Shown: piece by piece, positions 8,460 to 16,871 of the stretch
Layout of the letters: the number at the start of each line of letters is the position of its first letter
Numbering within the stretch: the first letter of the stretch is position 1
Origin: Peptostreptococcaceae bacterium
Lineage (GTDB): Bacteria; Bacillota; Clostridia; Peptostreptococcales; Peptostreptococcaceae
NCBI GenBank assembly: GCA_025210335.1
Contig: JAOARY010000053.1
Span: 1-64,000, forward strand
Direction of reading: 5' to 3'
Length of the DNA stretch: 64,000 nucleotides
Position numbers and translations under genes: made by a program
The notes under the pieces: model-generated
What the model was told of the DNA's origin: nothing
Seen by the model: the letters and a program-made list of their open reading frames with translations, nothing else
Database searches by the model: none

Positions 8460-8874
8460 AATCTGTTTTTGCCTCCAAAATAAAATTGAAATCACTTACA
8501 TTTTTTTTAGCCATAAAATCAAAAACATTATAATCTTTATTCTTAAAAAATATCATTATATTTAAAAATTGATTTAAATTACAATCAAATTCAATTTTTA
8601 ATACAATATATTTTTTATCCTTTGATTCTTTAATATAATTCAAATTATTTATAGCTATATTTTTTTGATTGAAATAATTATTTATCTGCTTTAATTCCTC
8701 CATCAAATCTTTATTTTCAATTTCTATTTTATTTTCATTTACTGTATTTAATATCTTTTCACATTCTTTTGATAAATATTTATTTCGACCTTCATTAAAA
8801 AGAAGCATTTTTAAACTATAAATTAAAAATACACATAAAAATACTAAAATTATTAACTTAAATTTTTTCTTCAT
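8443..8874 (-). CDS. PilO-like inner-membrane protein
   Basis: 143 residues with one N-terminal membrane helix (KLIILVFLCVFLIYSLKMLL) and then a soluble part with predicted coiled coil. Sequence alone does not name it. The position, after a PilN-like gene and before minor pilins, plus the topology and length match PilO/GspM, which forms the platform complex with PilN around the ATPase. Start and previous stop overlap by four bases. Confidence 0.5.
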   Translation of the reverse strand: MKKKFKLIILVFLCVFLIYSLKMLLFNEGRNKYLSKECEKILNTVNENKIEIENKDLMEELKQINNYFNQKNIAINNLNYIKESKDKKYIVLKIEFDCNLNQFLNIMIFFKNKDYNVFDFMAKKNVSDFNFILEAKTDYEKIK

Positions 8875-9305
8875 AGATTAACCTCATAATTGATTTCAAA
8901 ATAATCTTTTTTCTTTTCAATCTCATCTATATTTATTTTTTTATTTTTTAAATCTATCTTTTCATTTAAATTTGTAGTTTTTATTTTCAAATAATATTTT
9001 TTTTGACTATAATTAATCTCTAATATATCCTTTTTTAGGTTTATCATTTCTCCTAATACTTTTATTTGATCATCCATATTTAAATTTTTATTTTTAATAT
9101 CATATCTAGTTTTTAATTCTTGTGACTTTATATTTTTAAGATTAAGACTTTTTATTTTATCCTCTATATTAGTTCTTTGTTTTAAGGATTTTATATTAAA
9201 ATACATCGATATACAGATTAATAATAATAAAATAATAATAAAATAATTTATATTTAATTTATTTATATTTCTTTGAATTTTAAATTCCTTGTATAAATCT
9301 TTCAA
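8871..9305 (-). CDS. PilN-like inner-membrane protein
   Basis: 144 residues: a short cytoplasmic N-terminus, one membrane helix (NYFIIILLLLICISMYF, about 20-36), then a coiled-coil segment and a small beta-rich C-terminus. This is the layout of PilN, the partner of PilM and PilO in type IV pilus assembly. It overlaps both neighbours by four bases, so the M-N-O-like trio is translationally coupled. The call rests on topology and gene order, not on a recognised motif. Confidence 0.5.
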   Translation of the reverse strand: MKDLYKEFKIQRNINKLNINYFIIILLLLICISMYFNIKSLKQRTNIEDKIKSLNLKNIKSQELKTRYDIKNKNLNMDDQIKVLGEMINLKKDILEINYSQKKYYLKIKTTNLNEKIDLKNKKINIDEIEKKKDYFEINYEVNL

Positions 9306-9856
9306 AGTATTTCCTCCAAAAATAGATTATGTTCTAAATTATCATTTATTTTTTTATTCAATTTTAATTTATATATATGTGATTTATCAAAAATATATTC
9401 AAAAAAATAAGTTTTTATATAAAATTCCTTATATTCTTCAAAACTAGATAATAAATCAGTTATAATATTTATTTTTAAGTTCATATTTTCAAACAAATCT
9501 ATCCATATACTTATATAATCTTTTGGCACACAAAGCAATAGGCTATAATCAATATTTTTGTATGTTTTTTTATAAACATAATATTTCTTACTATCAATAG
9601 AGTATTTTTTATAATTTTTTATATATAAAAAATCAACAAATTTATTTTCTTTACTCAATTTTTTTATTTTCATCTTTGATGTAAAAAAATAAAAATTTAT
9701 TATACTATTGTTTAAAAATGGCTCTAAAGCCAGTTTTATTGTATTTTCATCTAAAATATAACCTTTTTTATCAATAGGTAAATCTATAAAACTTATATTT
9801 TTTTCCTTTATATATATTTCATTTTCAATTAAATATATATTTAATTTATTCATCAT
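9302..9856 (-). CDS. Possible reduced PilM-like protein
   Basis: A 184-residue soluble protein with no clear motif. In other pilus operons PilM, an actin-like protein of about 350 residues, sits at this position just ahead of PilN. This protein is about half that length, and I cannot see intact ATP-binding motifs. Residues 100-135 (LLLCVPKDYISIWIDLF) could be a remnant of a PilM/GspL fold. It overlaps the prepilin gene by 11 bases, with two adjacent ATG codons at 9856 and 9853. It could instead be lineage-specific. Confidence 0.4.
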   Translation of the reverse strand: MMNKLNIYLIENEIYIKEKNISFIDLPIDKKGYILDENTIKLALEPFLNNSIINFYFFTSKMKIKKLSKENKFVDFLYIKNYKKYSIDSKKYYVYKKTYKNIDYSLLLCVPKDYISIWIDLFENMNLKINIITDLLSSFEEYKEFYIKTYFFEYIFDKSHIYKLKLNKKINDNLEHNLFLEEIL

Positions 9857-10292
9857 CTTTACTTTCCTTTTCTATTTTAAATAGACTTTCTTCTTTTTCA
9901 TCATTTGTTTTTAATACTTCAATTTTATCCTCATCAACTTCCAATGAAAAATAATCAAATTTTTTATCTTGGGGTTTTAATACCTCTAAAAGATAATTAT
10001 TTTTTATTAAAATTTCTATATTTTCACAATAACCTTTATCTTTTATTTTATTAGGATTAGAGTTTAGATTATTTTCATTTTCACTTATATAAAGCTCTGC
10101 TGATTTTGCTATAATCTTAGCTGTTGCTAAATCACTTTTATCTTTTGATTTTTCAATAAGTCCAAATATATTAGGACTTGCAATAGCTATTATAAAAGTA
10201 ATTATAGTTATACTCGCAAGCATTTCCATAAGAGTAAAACCATCATTATCTTCATCAAATTTCTTTAGGAATAATTTTAATTTATTCAACAA
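9846..10292 (-). CDS. Main type IV prepilin (PilA/ComGC-like)
   Basis: 148 residues. The 18-residue leader ends NDG^FTLMEMLASITII: Phe+1, Glu+5 and a long hydrophobic helix with Pro near +22, the strongest pilin signature in the cluster. The C-terminal domain is acidic with one Cys. It follows the platform gene by 11 bases. The start is TTG behind AAAGGTGGG with good spacing. Its position right after PilB and PilC and its canonical N-terminus make it the best candidate for the main shaft subunit. Confidence 0.82.
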   Translation of the reverse strand: MLNKLKLFLKKFDEDNDGFTLMEMLASITIITFIIAIASPNIFGLIEKSKDKSDLATAKIIAKSAELYISENENNLNSNPNKIKDKGYCENIEILIKNNYLLEVLKPQDKKFDYFSLEVDEDKIEVLKTNDEKEESLFKIEKESKDDE

Positions 10293-10303
10293 AATCCCAC
10301 CTT

Positions 10304-11425
10304 TTAAAAATCCAAATTAGAAATCATTGTATAAACAGGTATTAATACTGATAAAATTATTAAAGTTATAAATAAACTTATAATCATTATTGATATTGGT
10401 AATATTTTTTCTTCAATATTTTCTAATATATAATCCAAATTTTCTTCATATTCTTGTTCTAGTATTTCAAACACTTTATTCTTATCTCCAGTTTCAAAAG
10501 ATATTTTAAAATAATTTATATATTTTTTATCTAATATCTTATATTTTTTTAATAAAGAACTTAAATCATTCCCCTTATATAACTCTTCTTTTAGAAGAAT
10601 TAGTTTTTTATTTTTTGTATTTTCAGCTAAAAATTCTATGATTTGCAAACTATTCAAATTCGCTTTTTTTAAAAAACTTATCAATTTTACAATCTTATAA
10701 TTATAAATTAATTTATTTAGTTTACAAAAAAATATATTATCTAAAAAAGATAGTTTTTTATCATTAAATATCATGAATATAAATAAAAAATTAAAAAATA
10801 AGAATAAAATTATATTATTTTTTATAAATTTTGAAATAGCAAATATAAGTTTTAAAAAAATATTTATATCTACATAAAACCCATCTATAAGTAATTTAAT
10901 ATTAGGTATTAAAAATGCAAATATAAATAAAAAAACTAAAAATGATGTAGATAGAAGTATTTTGGGATAAAATAATTTTGAATTTAATTTTTTCTTATGT
11001 TTTTTCATTTTTTTATAAAATTTAATAAGATAATCAATAATAACTTCTTTAGAATCAACAAATTCATTTAGTTTCAATATATTTAAATAATAACTATTTA
11101 ATTTTGTTTTTTCTTTTGCAAAATCTGATAATGACAGTCCTTTTTCTAAGTATATTTTTAATATATTGATATCTTCATCATCTAGTATATTTAGTATCTT
11201 ATTTAATGATATTCCTTTTTTCAAAAAAAAATTTATATCTTCTAAAATATTTATAAATTTATCTTCTTTTATCTTTTTTTCTTTATAAAAATAATTTCTA
11301 ATAATAAATACTACTTTTTTATCAAAAAAATTTTTATTATTAAAAATTTCTATTTCATTTTCTATATCAATATATATACATTTTAATTTTAAATTCAAAT
11401 AATAAAATACCAAATATCTCTTCAT
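10304..11425 (-). CDS. Type IV pilus platform protein (PilC/GspF/ComGB family)
   Basis: A polytopic membrane protein of about 373 residues with two repeats of the GspF domain: hydrophobic pairs at about 155-185 and 205-225, and a C-terminal helix (SIMIISLFITLIILSVLIPVYTMI). The final LIPVYTMISNL matches the typical GspF ending. It anchors the assembly ATPase and extracts pilins from the membrane. The first 60 residues are unusually divergent. A GTG at 11434 is possible, but the ATG at 11425 has AGGTGA at proper spacing and starts one base after the ATPase stop. Confidence 0.82.
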   Translation of the reverse strand: MKRYLVFYYLNLKLKCIYIDIENEIEIFNNKNFFDKKVVFIIRNYFYKEKKIKEDKFINILEDINFFLKKGISLNKILNILDDEDINILKIYLEKGLSLSDFAKEKTKLNSYYLNILKLNEFVDSKEVIIDYLIKFYKKMKKHKKKLNSKLFYPKILLSTSFLVFLFIFAFLIPNIKLLIDGFYVDINIFLKLIFAISKFIKNNIILFLFFNFLFIFMIFNDKKLSFLDNIFFCKLNKLIYNYKIVKLISFLKKANLNSLQIIEFLAENTKNKKLILLKEELYKGNDLSSLLKKYKILDKKYINYFKISFETGDKNKVFEILEQEYEENLDYILENIEEKILPISIMIISLFITLIILSVLIPVYTMISNLDF

Positions 11426-11426
11426 C

Positions 11427-12974
11427 TTAATCACCTATATAATATAGTGTTTTTAAATACTCTTTAAATGATATTTTTCCTTTTAAAACATATGTCTTTG
11501 CTTTTTCATTAATGCTTACAAAACCTTTTTTATTTAACATAGCTTTGATATTTTCAATATTTTCATTTCTATCTAATATATTTTTTATAAATTCATCAAA
11601 ATAAAATATTTCATATAAAGCTAAATAACCATTAACTCCTGTAAAATTACAATCTTTACATCCATTTTTCTTATATAAAAATATATCTTCTTTAATATTT
11701 AATTCTTTTTTTTCATAATCTGTTATTTTATATGCATTTTTACAATGGCATAAAGATTTAAATAATCTTTGTGAAACTATTCCTTTTATAGATTCCTTAA
11801 TTAAATATCTATCTACACCCATTTCTAAAAACCTAATTATTGAGGAAATTGAATCTTTTGAATGTATACTTGTTAGTACTAGATGTCCTGTTATAGAAGC
11901 TTTAAAAGCTAAATTTAAAGATTTTTGGTCTCTAATTTCACCAACCATCAATATATCAGGATCTTGTCTTAAAACACTTTTAATAATATTATCAAATTCT
12001 ACACCTATATTTTCATTTATTTGAATTTGCATAATATCATCAAATTTACATTCAATTGGATCTTCAACTGTCAAAATTCTTTTATCTTCTTTCGAAATAT
12101 TTTTTAATATAGTGTATAATGTAGTTGTTTTACCACTACCCGTAGGCCCTACAAATACAATAAGCCCAGAACTTAAATTAGTCATTTTCATTATCTTTTC
12201 TTTTGTTCTTTCATCCATATTTATAGATTCAAAAGAAAAATCAATATCATTTTTATTTAATACTCTAATTGCAATACTTTCATCTGAAAGCACAGGTATA
12301 AAAGAAACTCTAAATTCATAATTTTTATATAAAAATTTACCATCTTGAGGCAATCTTTTTTCTGTAATTTTCAAATTAGATATTAATTTCATTCTACTTT
12401 TTAAAAGATCATAAGTGTTTTTATTTTTATTTATTATATTGGTTATAAATCCATTAATTCTAAATTTGATTTCTACAAATTCTTCATAAGGATTAAAATG
12501 TATATCACTTACATTTAAATCAATTGCAGTTTTTAATATATTATCTAAGAGTTTTACTGTATTTAATTGATTTTTTTCATCCATATAATTAAAATCAGAA
12601 AGATATAAATAATTTTTATTTTGTTTTTTTAATTCTACTTCTTTAAAATAATTATCAAAATCAGATTTTTTAGCAATCATAATATTTATATTTAAATTCA
12701 ATTCATATTTTATATAGTCTATTAACCAATCTAAAAAGGGATTGAGCATAATAATATTTAATACTCTATCTTTTATGTTTACAGGTATAAAATAATATAT
12801 TTTCATCAATTCTAAAGAAAATAATTCTTTTAAATCATCTTCTATCTTAAAATTTTTATATTCTATATTTTGATAACCTAAATTTAAAAGTTTTTGATTA
12901 TATAAATTCCAATTGATATCTTCATTTTTTATCAGATAATCAAAAAAATCATAATAAGTAAAATGATTATTCAT
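11427..12974 (-). CDS. Type IV pilus assembly ATPase (PilB/GspE family)
   Basis: A hexameric ATPase that powers pilin assembly. Within 515 residues: Walker A GPTGSGKT (276-283), Asp box TVEDPIE, Walker B ILMVGEIRD, His box SIHSKDS, and a zinc-binding set with CHC and CKDC near 410-445 as in PilB and GspE. The ATG at 12974 has no ribosome site. An uninterrupted extension of 24 codons runs up to an ATA at 13044-13046, which lies 8 bases after a perfect AAAGGAGG, so the protein may really be 539 residues (see the separate entry). It heads the pilus operon. Confidence 0.93.
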   Translation of the reverse strand: MNNHFTYYDFFDYLIKNEDINWNLYNQKLLNLGYQNIEYKNFKIEDDLKELFSLELMKIYYFIPVNIKDRVLNIIMLNPFLDWLIDYIKYELNLNINIMIAKKSDFDNYFKEVELKKQNKNYLYLSDFNYMDEKNQLNTVKLLDNILKTAIDLNVSDIHFNPYEEFVEIKFRINGFITNIINKNKNTYDLLKSRMKLISNLKITEKRLPQDGKFLYKNYEFRVSFIPVLSDESIAIRVLNKNDIDFSFESINMDERTKEKIMKMTNLSSGLIVFVGPTGSGKTTTLYTILKNISKEDKRILTVEDPIECKFDDIMQIQINENIGVEFDNIIKSVLRQDPDILMVGEIRDQKSLNLAFKASITGHLVLTSIHSKDSISSIIRFLEMGVDRYLIKESIKGIVSQRLFKSLCHCKNAYKITDYEKKELNIKEDIFLYKKNGCKDCNFTGVNGYLALYEIFYFDEFIKNILDRNENIENIKAMLNKKGFVSINEKAKTYVLKGKISFKEYLKTLYYIGD

Positions 12975-13043
12975 GAATTTTTTGCTATAAAACTCTTCAT
13001 TCTTTAATATCTTATTTTCAAATACAAATTCCTTAAAATTCTT

Positions 13044-13062
13044 TATAAAAAAAACCTCCTTT
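13044..13062 (-). promoter_or_regulatory. Ribosome site, T8 tract and possible ATA start of pilB
   Basis: Perfect AAAGGAGG (13055-13062), then eight T (13047-13054), then ATA (13044-13046) in frame with pilB and with no stop between. No ATG, GTG or TTG in that frame is near this site. Two ATGs just upstream (ending at 13069 and 13065) are out of frame at T8 but would come into frame if the tract were nine or seven T respectively. Confidence 0.55.
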
Positions 13063-13124
13063 CATCCATGAATTATTTCCAAAAATATATTTAGTAAACA
13101 TAATTTCTAAAATTGTACATAAAA

Positions 13125-13175
13125 AAAGATATCTAAAAATAAATTTATATTTATCTTTAAATATCTTTTTTATTT
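13125..13175 (-). terminator. Terminator after oppA
   Basis: An imperfect inverted repeat with arms AAAAAAGATAT and ATATCTTTTTT and an AT-rich inner stem, just after the oppA stop at 13187. It reads as a terminator on both strands. Confidence 0.65.
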
Positions 13176-13186
13176 ATTATTTTTAT

Positions 13187-14767
13187 CTAATTTTCAATCC
13201 AAGTATTCCAAAAACAAGGTTTAAATATATTTCTATAACCTTTTAATTTATTATTTTTAACATGCATTCTGCTATAATCTAATAAATTCATATAAGGAAC
13301 GGTTTCCCAAGTTTTATTATAAAATTCCTTTACAATTTCAAATCTTTTATCAAAATCTGTTTCTTCAATCATCCTTGCAAATATTTCATCCATACTTTTT
13401 GAATCCTCATCATCCCAATTCGATATCCATTTATTTGTTCCTGTCCATGCATGTTGTACTTGTGGATCTGATACCGCTTTGTAAAAATAAGATAAATGTA
13501 AATGCCAAGTATCTTTTTTAGATCTTTTTTCTACCACTGTAGGTCTATCAAATAAATTTAATTCTACATTAAAACCTATTTTTTCAAGTTGACTCTTGAG
13601 TGTAATCGCACCTCTTTTTTCAACCTTATCATCTTGACCACTTAGTATAATAATCTTTTGTCCATTGTAATTAGATTTTTTTAATAAATCTTTGGCTTTT
13701 TGTAAATCATATTCATTGTATATTCCTTTTCCTGCATTTTCGTCATACCATATACTTGATTTAGGATATAAACATCCTTGCAAATCCCAAAATTCTTTAT
13801 TTCCAATCATAGAATAACCTAAATCATCTAAATTTATACCATATGCTAATGCCATTCTAGCAAACTTATTATCAAATGGTTTATTTGCACAATTTATTAT
13901 AAGCATTTCCATTCCATCAGGTTTTACAATAAGAGGCGTTACATTTTTATTTTCTAAAAGCATTTCATACTCATCCTTTGACCCTTCTTCTGCAAATAAA
14001 AACTCACCTGTTTTAACCCCTGCCATTCTTATAGCTTCTTCCTTTATTACTCTAAATTCAATTTCATCTATATATGCAATTCTTTTCCCATAAAGCCCAG
14101 AAGTCTCATTTTCATTTGGAACATAATTATCAAATCTTTTCATTCTAACATATTGATCTAATATATAATCATCTAACATATATGGCCCTGTTCCTATATG
14201 CTCTGTTATAATATCATTTTTATATTTATCTATTATTTTTTTTGGTCTTATAACAAGCTTTTGATTAGAAACATGAGATGCCAATATATTTATAAACGGT
14301 GCATAAGGCTTTTTAAATTCAAATGTAAGCTTATAATCATTATTTACTTTTACTTCTTTTAAATATGGTTTTATCATATTTCCAGCATCATTATTATTTA
14401 ACCATCTATTAAATGATGCTAATACATCTTTTGCTTTCATATTTTCATTATTATGAAATAATACATCATCTCTTAAATAAACTTCGTATATCTTTCCACC
14501 TTCCAATACCTTGTAATCCTTAGCTAAATGAGGTTTAGCCTCAAATTCATCACTAAATTCAAATAGACCTTCATATACATGATTCATAACAGCAGCAATA
14601 GCCCAATCAGTAGATTTATCTGTATCTAAATGTGGTAAAGACATCTTTTGTGCTACAACTAATTTTCCTCCATATTTACTTGTTTTTTTACTTTCTTTAA
14701 CTTCTTTGGTTTGACAACCTGTTATTATTAGTGTCAAACTCAAAATAAATACAAGTATTTTTTTCAA
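13187..14767 (-). CDS. ABC importer peptide-binding lipoprotein (OppA family)
   Basis: An extracellular solute-binding lipoprotein of the SBP_bac_5 family that delivers oligopeptides (possibly another substrate) to the adjacent permeases. The 526 residues include a lipoprotein signal ending ITGC (Cys18) and the family's early motif VAAVMNHVYEGLFEF. It ends the oppB-oppC-oppA transcript, 13 bases after oppC. The substrate cannot be told from sequence. Confidence 0.9.
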   Translation of the reverse strand: MKKILVFILSLTLIITGCQTKEVKESKKTSKYGGKLVVAQKMSLPHLDTDKSTDWAIAAVMNHVYEGLFEFSDEFEAKPHLAKDYKVLEGGKIYEVYLRDDVLFHNNENMKAKDVLASFNRWLNNNDAGNMIKPYLKEVKVNNDYKLTFEFKKPYAPFINILASHVSNQKLVIRPKKIIDKYKNDIITEHIGTGPYMLDDYILDQYVRMKRFDNYVPNENETSGLYGKRIAYIDEIEFRVIKEEAIRMAGVKTGEFLFAEEGSKDEYEMLLENKNVTPLIVKPDGMEMLIINCANKPFDNKFARMALAYGINLDDLGYSMIGNKEFWDLQGCLYPKSSIWYDENAGKGIYNEYDLQKAKDLLKKSNYNGQKIIILSGQDDKVEKRGAITLKSQLEKIGFNVELNLFDRPTVVEKRSKKDTWHLHLSYFYKAVSDPQVQHAWTGTNKWISNWDDEDSKSMDEIFARMIEETDFDKRFEIVKEFYNKTWETVPYMNLLDYSRMHVKNNKLKGYRNIFKPCFWNTWIEN

Positions 14768-14780
14768 ATTTTACTCCTCC

Positions 14781-15635
14781 CTATCTCTTTTTTATTTTTG
14801 GATCTAAATAATCTCTAAGTCCATCACCTAATAAATTAAGACCTAACACTATAATCATAATAACCACACCAGGAATAATTATTTGTAATGGTGCTACTAA
14901 CATAAATTCTTTAGCTTCCGTCATCATCCCACCCAAACTAGGAAGTGGCAATTTTATTCCAACCCCTAAAAAACTAAGTGCAGCTTCATCAAGTATAGAT
15001 GTTGCAAATATAAAAGTTGCTTGCACTATTATTGGTGCCAATGAATTTAACAATATATATTTATAAATTATATAAAAATCACTTGCTCCTATAGTTCTAA
15101 TTGAATCTACCGCTTCTGATTTTTTGATACTCATAACATTAGCTCTAACAATCCTAGCCATCGTAGGAAAATACGAGAATGAAAGTGCTAAAATTATATT
15201 CCTCTTACCAAAACCCCAAACTGCACATAGAGTTATTGCTATTATTATTCCAGGAAACGCCATTATACCATCTAATATTCTCATTAATATATTATCTAAA
15301 TAATCATAATAACCAGCAATCACTCCAATTAATATACCTAAAAAAGTAGATATTAAAACAACTAAAATTCCTATTGTTACTGAATTTCTAATACCATAAA
15401 TTATTCTACTTAAAACATCTCTCCCGTATTGATCTGTTCCAAAAAAATGATTTAAACTAGGATTTAAAAGTCTTTGACTTCCATTAACCTCAAGCGGATC
15501 ATATCTTAAAAAATAAGGCCCCAATAAAGCAATTATAAATATTACACAAATTATCAATCCACCAACCAATATATATGAATTTTCCTTAAAATCAATTTTT
15601 TTTGCGTTCTTTTTCATCAATAAAGACCCAATCAT
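14781..15635 (-). CDS. ABC peptide permease (OppC/DppC family)
   Basis: A 284-residue inner-membrane permease. After an N-terminal helix (LVGGLIICVIFIIALLGPYFL) it has the FGTDQYGRDVLSRIIYG segment typical of OppC/DppC. The EAA loop, which contacts the ATPase, is seen as DSIRTIGASDFYIIYKYILLN. The C-terminus GLNLLGDGLRDYLDPK is typical too. ATG at 15635 behind AAGGAGTG. It pairs with OppB upstream. Confidence 0.93.
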   Translation of the reverse strand: MIGSLLMKKNAKKIDFKENSYILVGGLIICVIFIIALLGPYFLRYDPLEVNGSQRLLNPSLNHFFGTDQYGRDVLSRIIYGIRNSVTIGILVVLISTFLGILIGVIAGYYDYLDNILMRILDGIMAFPGIIIAITLCAVWGFGKRNIILALSFSYFPTMARIVRANVMSIKKSEAVDSIRTIGASDFYIIYKYILLNSLAPIIVQATFIFATSILDEAALSFLGVGIKLPLPSLGGMMTEAKEFMLVAPLQIIIPGVVIMIIVLGLNLLGDGLRDYLDPKIKKR

Positions 15636-15731
15636 CAAAACACTCCTTTTTATAAGGATTTATTTATTTTTCATCAATAAATATATATTATAAATTTAAT
15701 TGTACTATTATATTTATGATATAATTTTTTA

Positions 15732-16676
15732 CTATTTCACTCTTAACCTTGGATTAAATAATACATAAGACAAATCAACAACTAGATTTATAAATAAATA
15801 TATAAAAGCACTAAATATCATACAGGCTTGCATTACAGGATAATCTCTATTTATTATCGAATTAATAGCAAGTGCACCTATTCCATTTATATTAAATATA
15901 CTTTCTATCACCCAAGTTCCACCTAATAATACAGCCATACTAAATCCAATTATTGTAGCTATTGGAATCATGGCATTTTTAAGTGCATGAAAAAATATCA
16001 CAAAAAATTCACTTATTCCTTTTGCTCTTGCAGTTCTTATATAATCTTCATTTAATACTTCAAGCATTGAGCTCCTTGTCATTCTTGCTATTATTCCACT
16101 TTGCATAAAACCAAGTGCAATTGATGGCAGAACTAAATATTTAAAACAAGAAAATCCTATATCAAAAAAAGATTGATATCCGTAAATTGGAAACCACATT
16201 AATTTTTGACCAAAAAATAATATCAGAAGTAAAGAAAGAAAAAAACTAGGCATAGAAACTCCTAATAAAGAAATTCCTATTGTCATTTGATCTATTTTAG
16301 TTTTGTGATTTATAGCTGCAATAATACCAAGTGGTATACCTATTAAAATACCAATACTTTCACCTAATATAGCAAGTAAAATAGTAGGTTCTAATCTTGA
16401 AATCATAATTTCTTTTACATCCTTATGTAAAAATAATGATACTCCTAAATCACCTTTAAATACATTTTTTAACCAAATTACAAATTGTTGATATAGAGAT
16501 TTATCATATCCTAATTTAATTTTAGCTTCTAATACTTGCTCTTCTGATGCAAAATCTCCAAGCATCATTCTTATCGGATCACCTGGCATTATTCTAGTTA
16601 TGAAAAATGATATTATCATAACCATAGCTATTATAGGTATTAATAGTAGAATTCTTTTTATTATATATTTTTTCAT
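15732..16676 (-). CDS. ABC peptide permease (OppB/DppB family)
   Basis: A 314-residue permease that starts MKKYIIKRILLLIPIIAMV and contains the family's FFITRIMPGDPIRMMLG segment. The EAA loop reads EDYIRTARAKGISEFFVIFFHALKN. The C-terminus DLSYVLFNPRLRVK is characteristic. It opens the operon; a 96-base gap separates it from oppC. No ATPase genes (oppD/oppF) are nearby, so the importer must use ATPases encoded elsewhere. Confidence 0.93.
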   Translation of the reverse strand: MKKYIIKRILLLIPIIAMVMIISFFITRIMPGDPIRMMLGDFASEEQVLEAKIKLGYDKSLYQQFVIWLKNVFKGDLGVSLFLHKDVKEIMISRLEPTILLAILGESIGILIGIPLGIIAAINHKTKIDQMTIGISLLGVSMPSFFLSLLLILFFGQKLMWFPIYGYQSFFDIGFSCFKYLVLPSIALGFMQSGIIARMTRSSMLEVLNEDYIRTARAKGISEFFVIFFHALKNAMIPIATIIGFSMAVLLGGTWVIESIFNINGIGALAINSIINRDYPVMQACMIFSAFIYLFINLVVDLSYVLFNPRLRVK

Positions 16677-16808
16677 CTACAACAACCCTTTCATAAATCT
16701 TCATTTTCATTTCCACCTTTTAATATTTAACCGATTTTATTTAAATTAATCAATTTTTTAAATACTATTTTAAAAAATTAAATTTTTATAATATTTTAAT
16801 ATTAAAAC

Positions 16809-16863
16809 AAAAAAGAATGTCTAAAAATATTTTTAGATAAATATTTTTACAACATTCTTTTTT
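16809..16863 (-). terminator. Terminator after the NADH oxidase gene
   Basis: 12-base arms AAAAAAGAATGT (16809-16820) and ACATTCTTTTTT (16852-16863) plus an inner stem around CTAAAAATATTTTTAG. It lies directly after the stop codon at 16872. Confidence 0.8.
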
Positions 16864-16871
16864 ATATTTTA

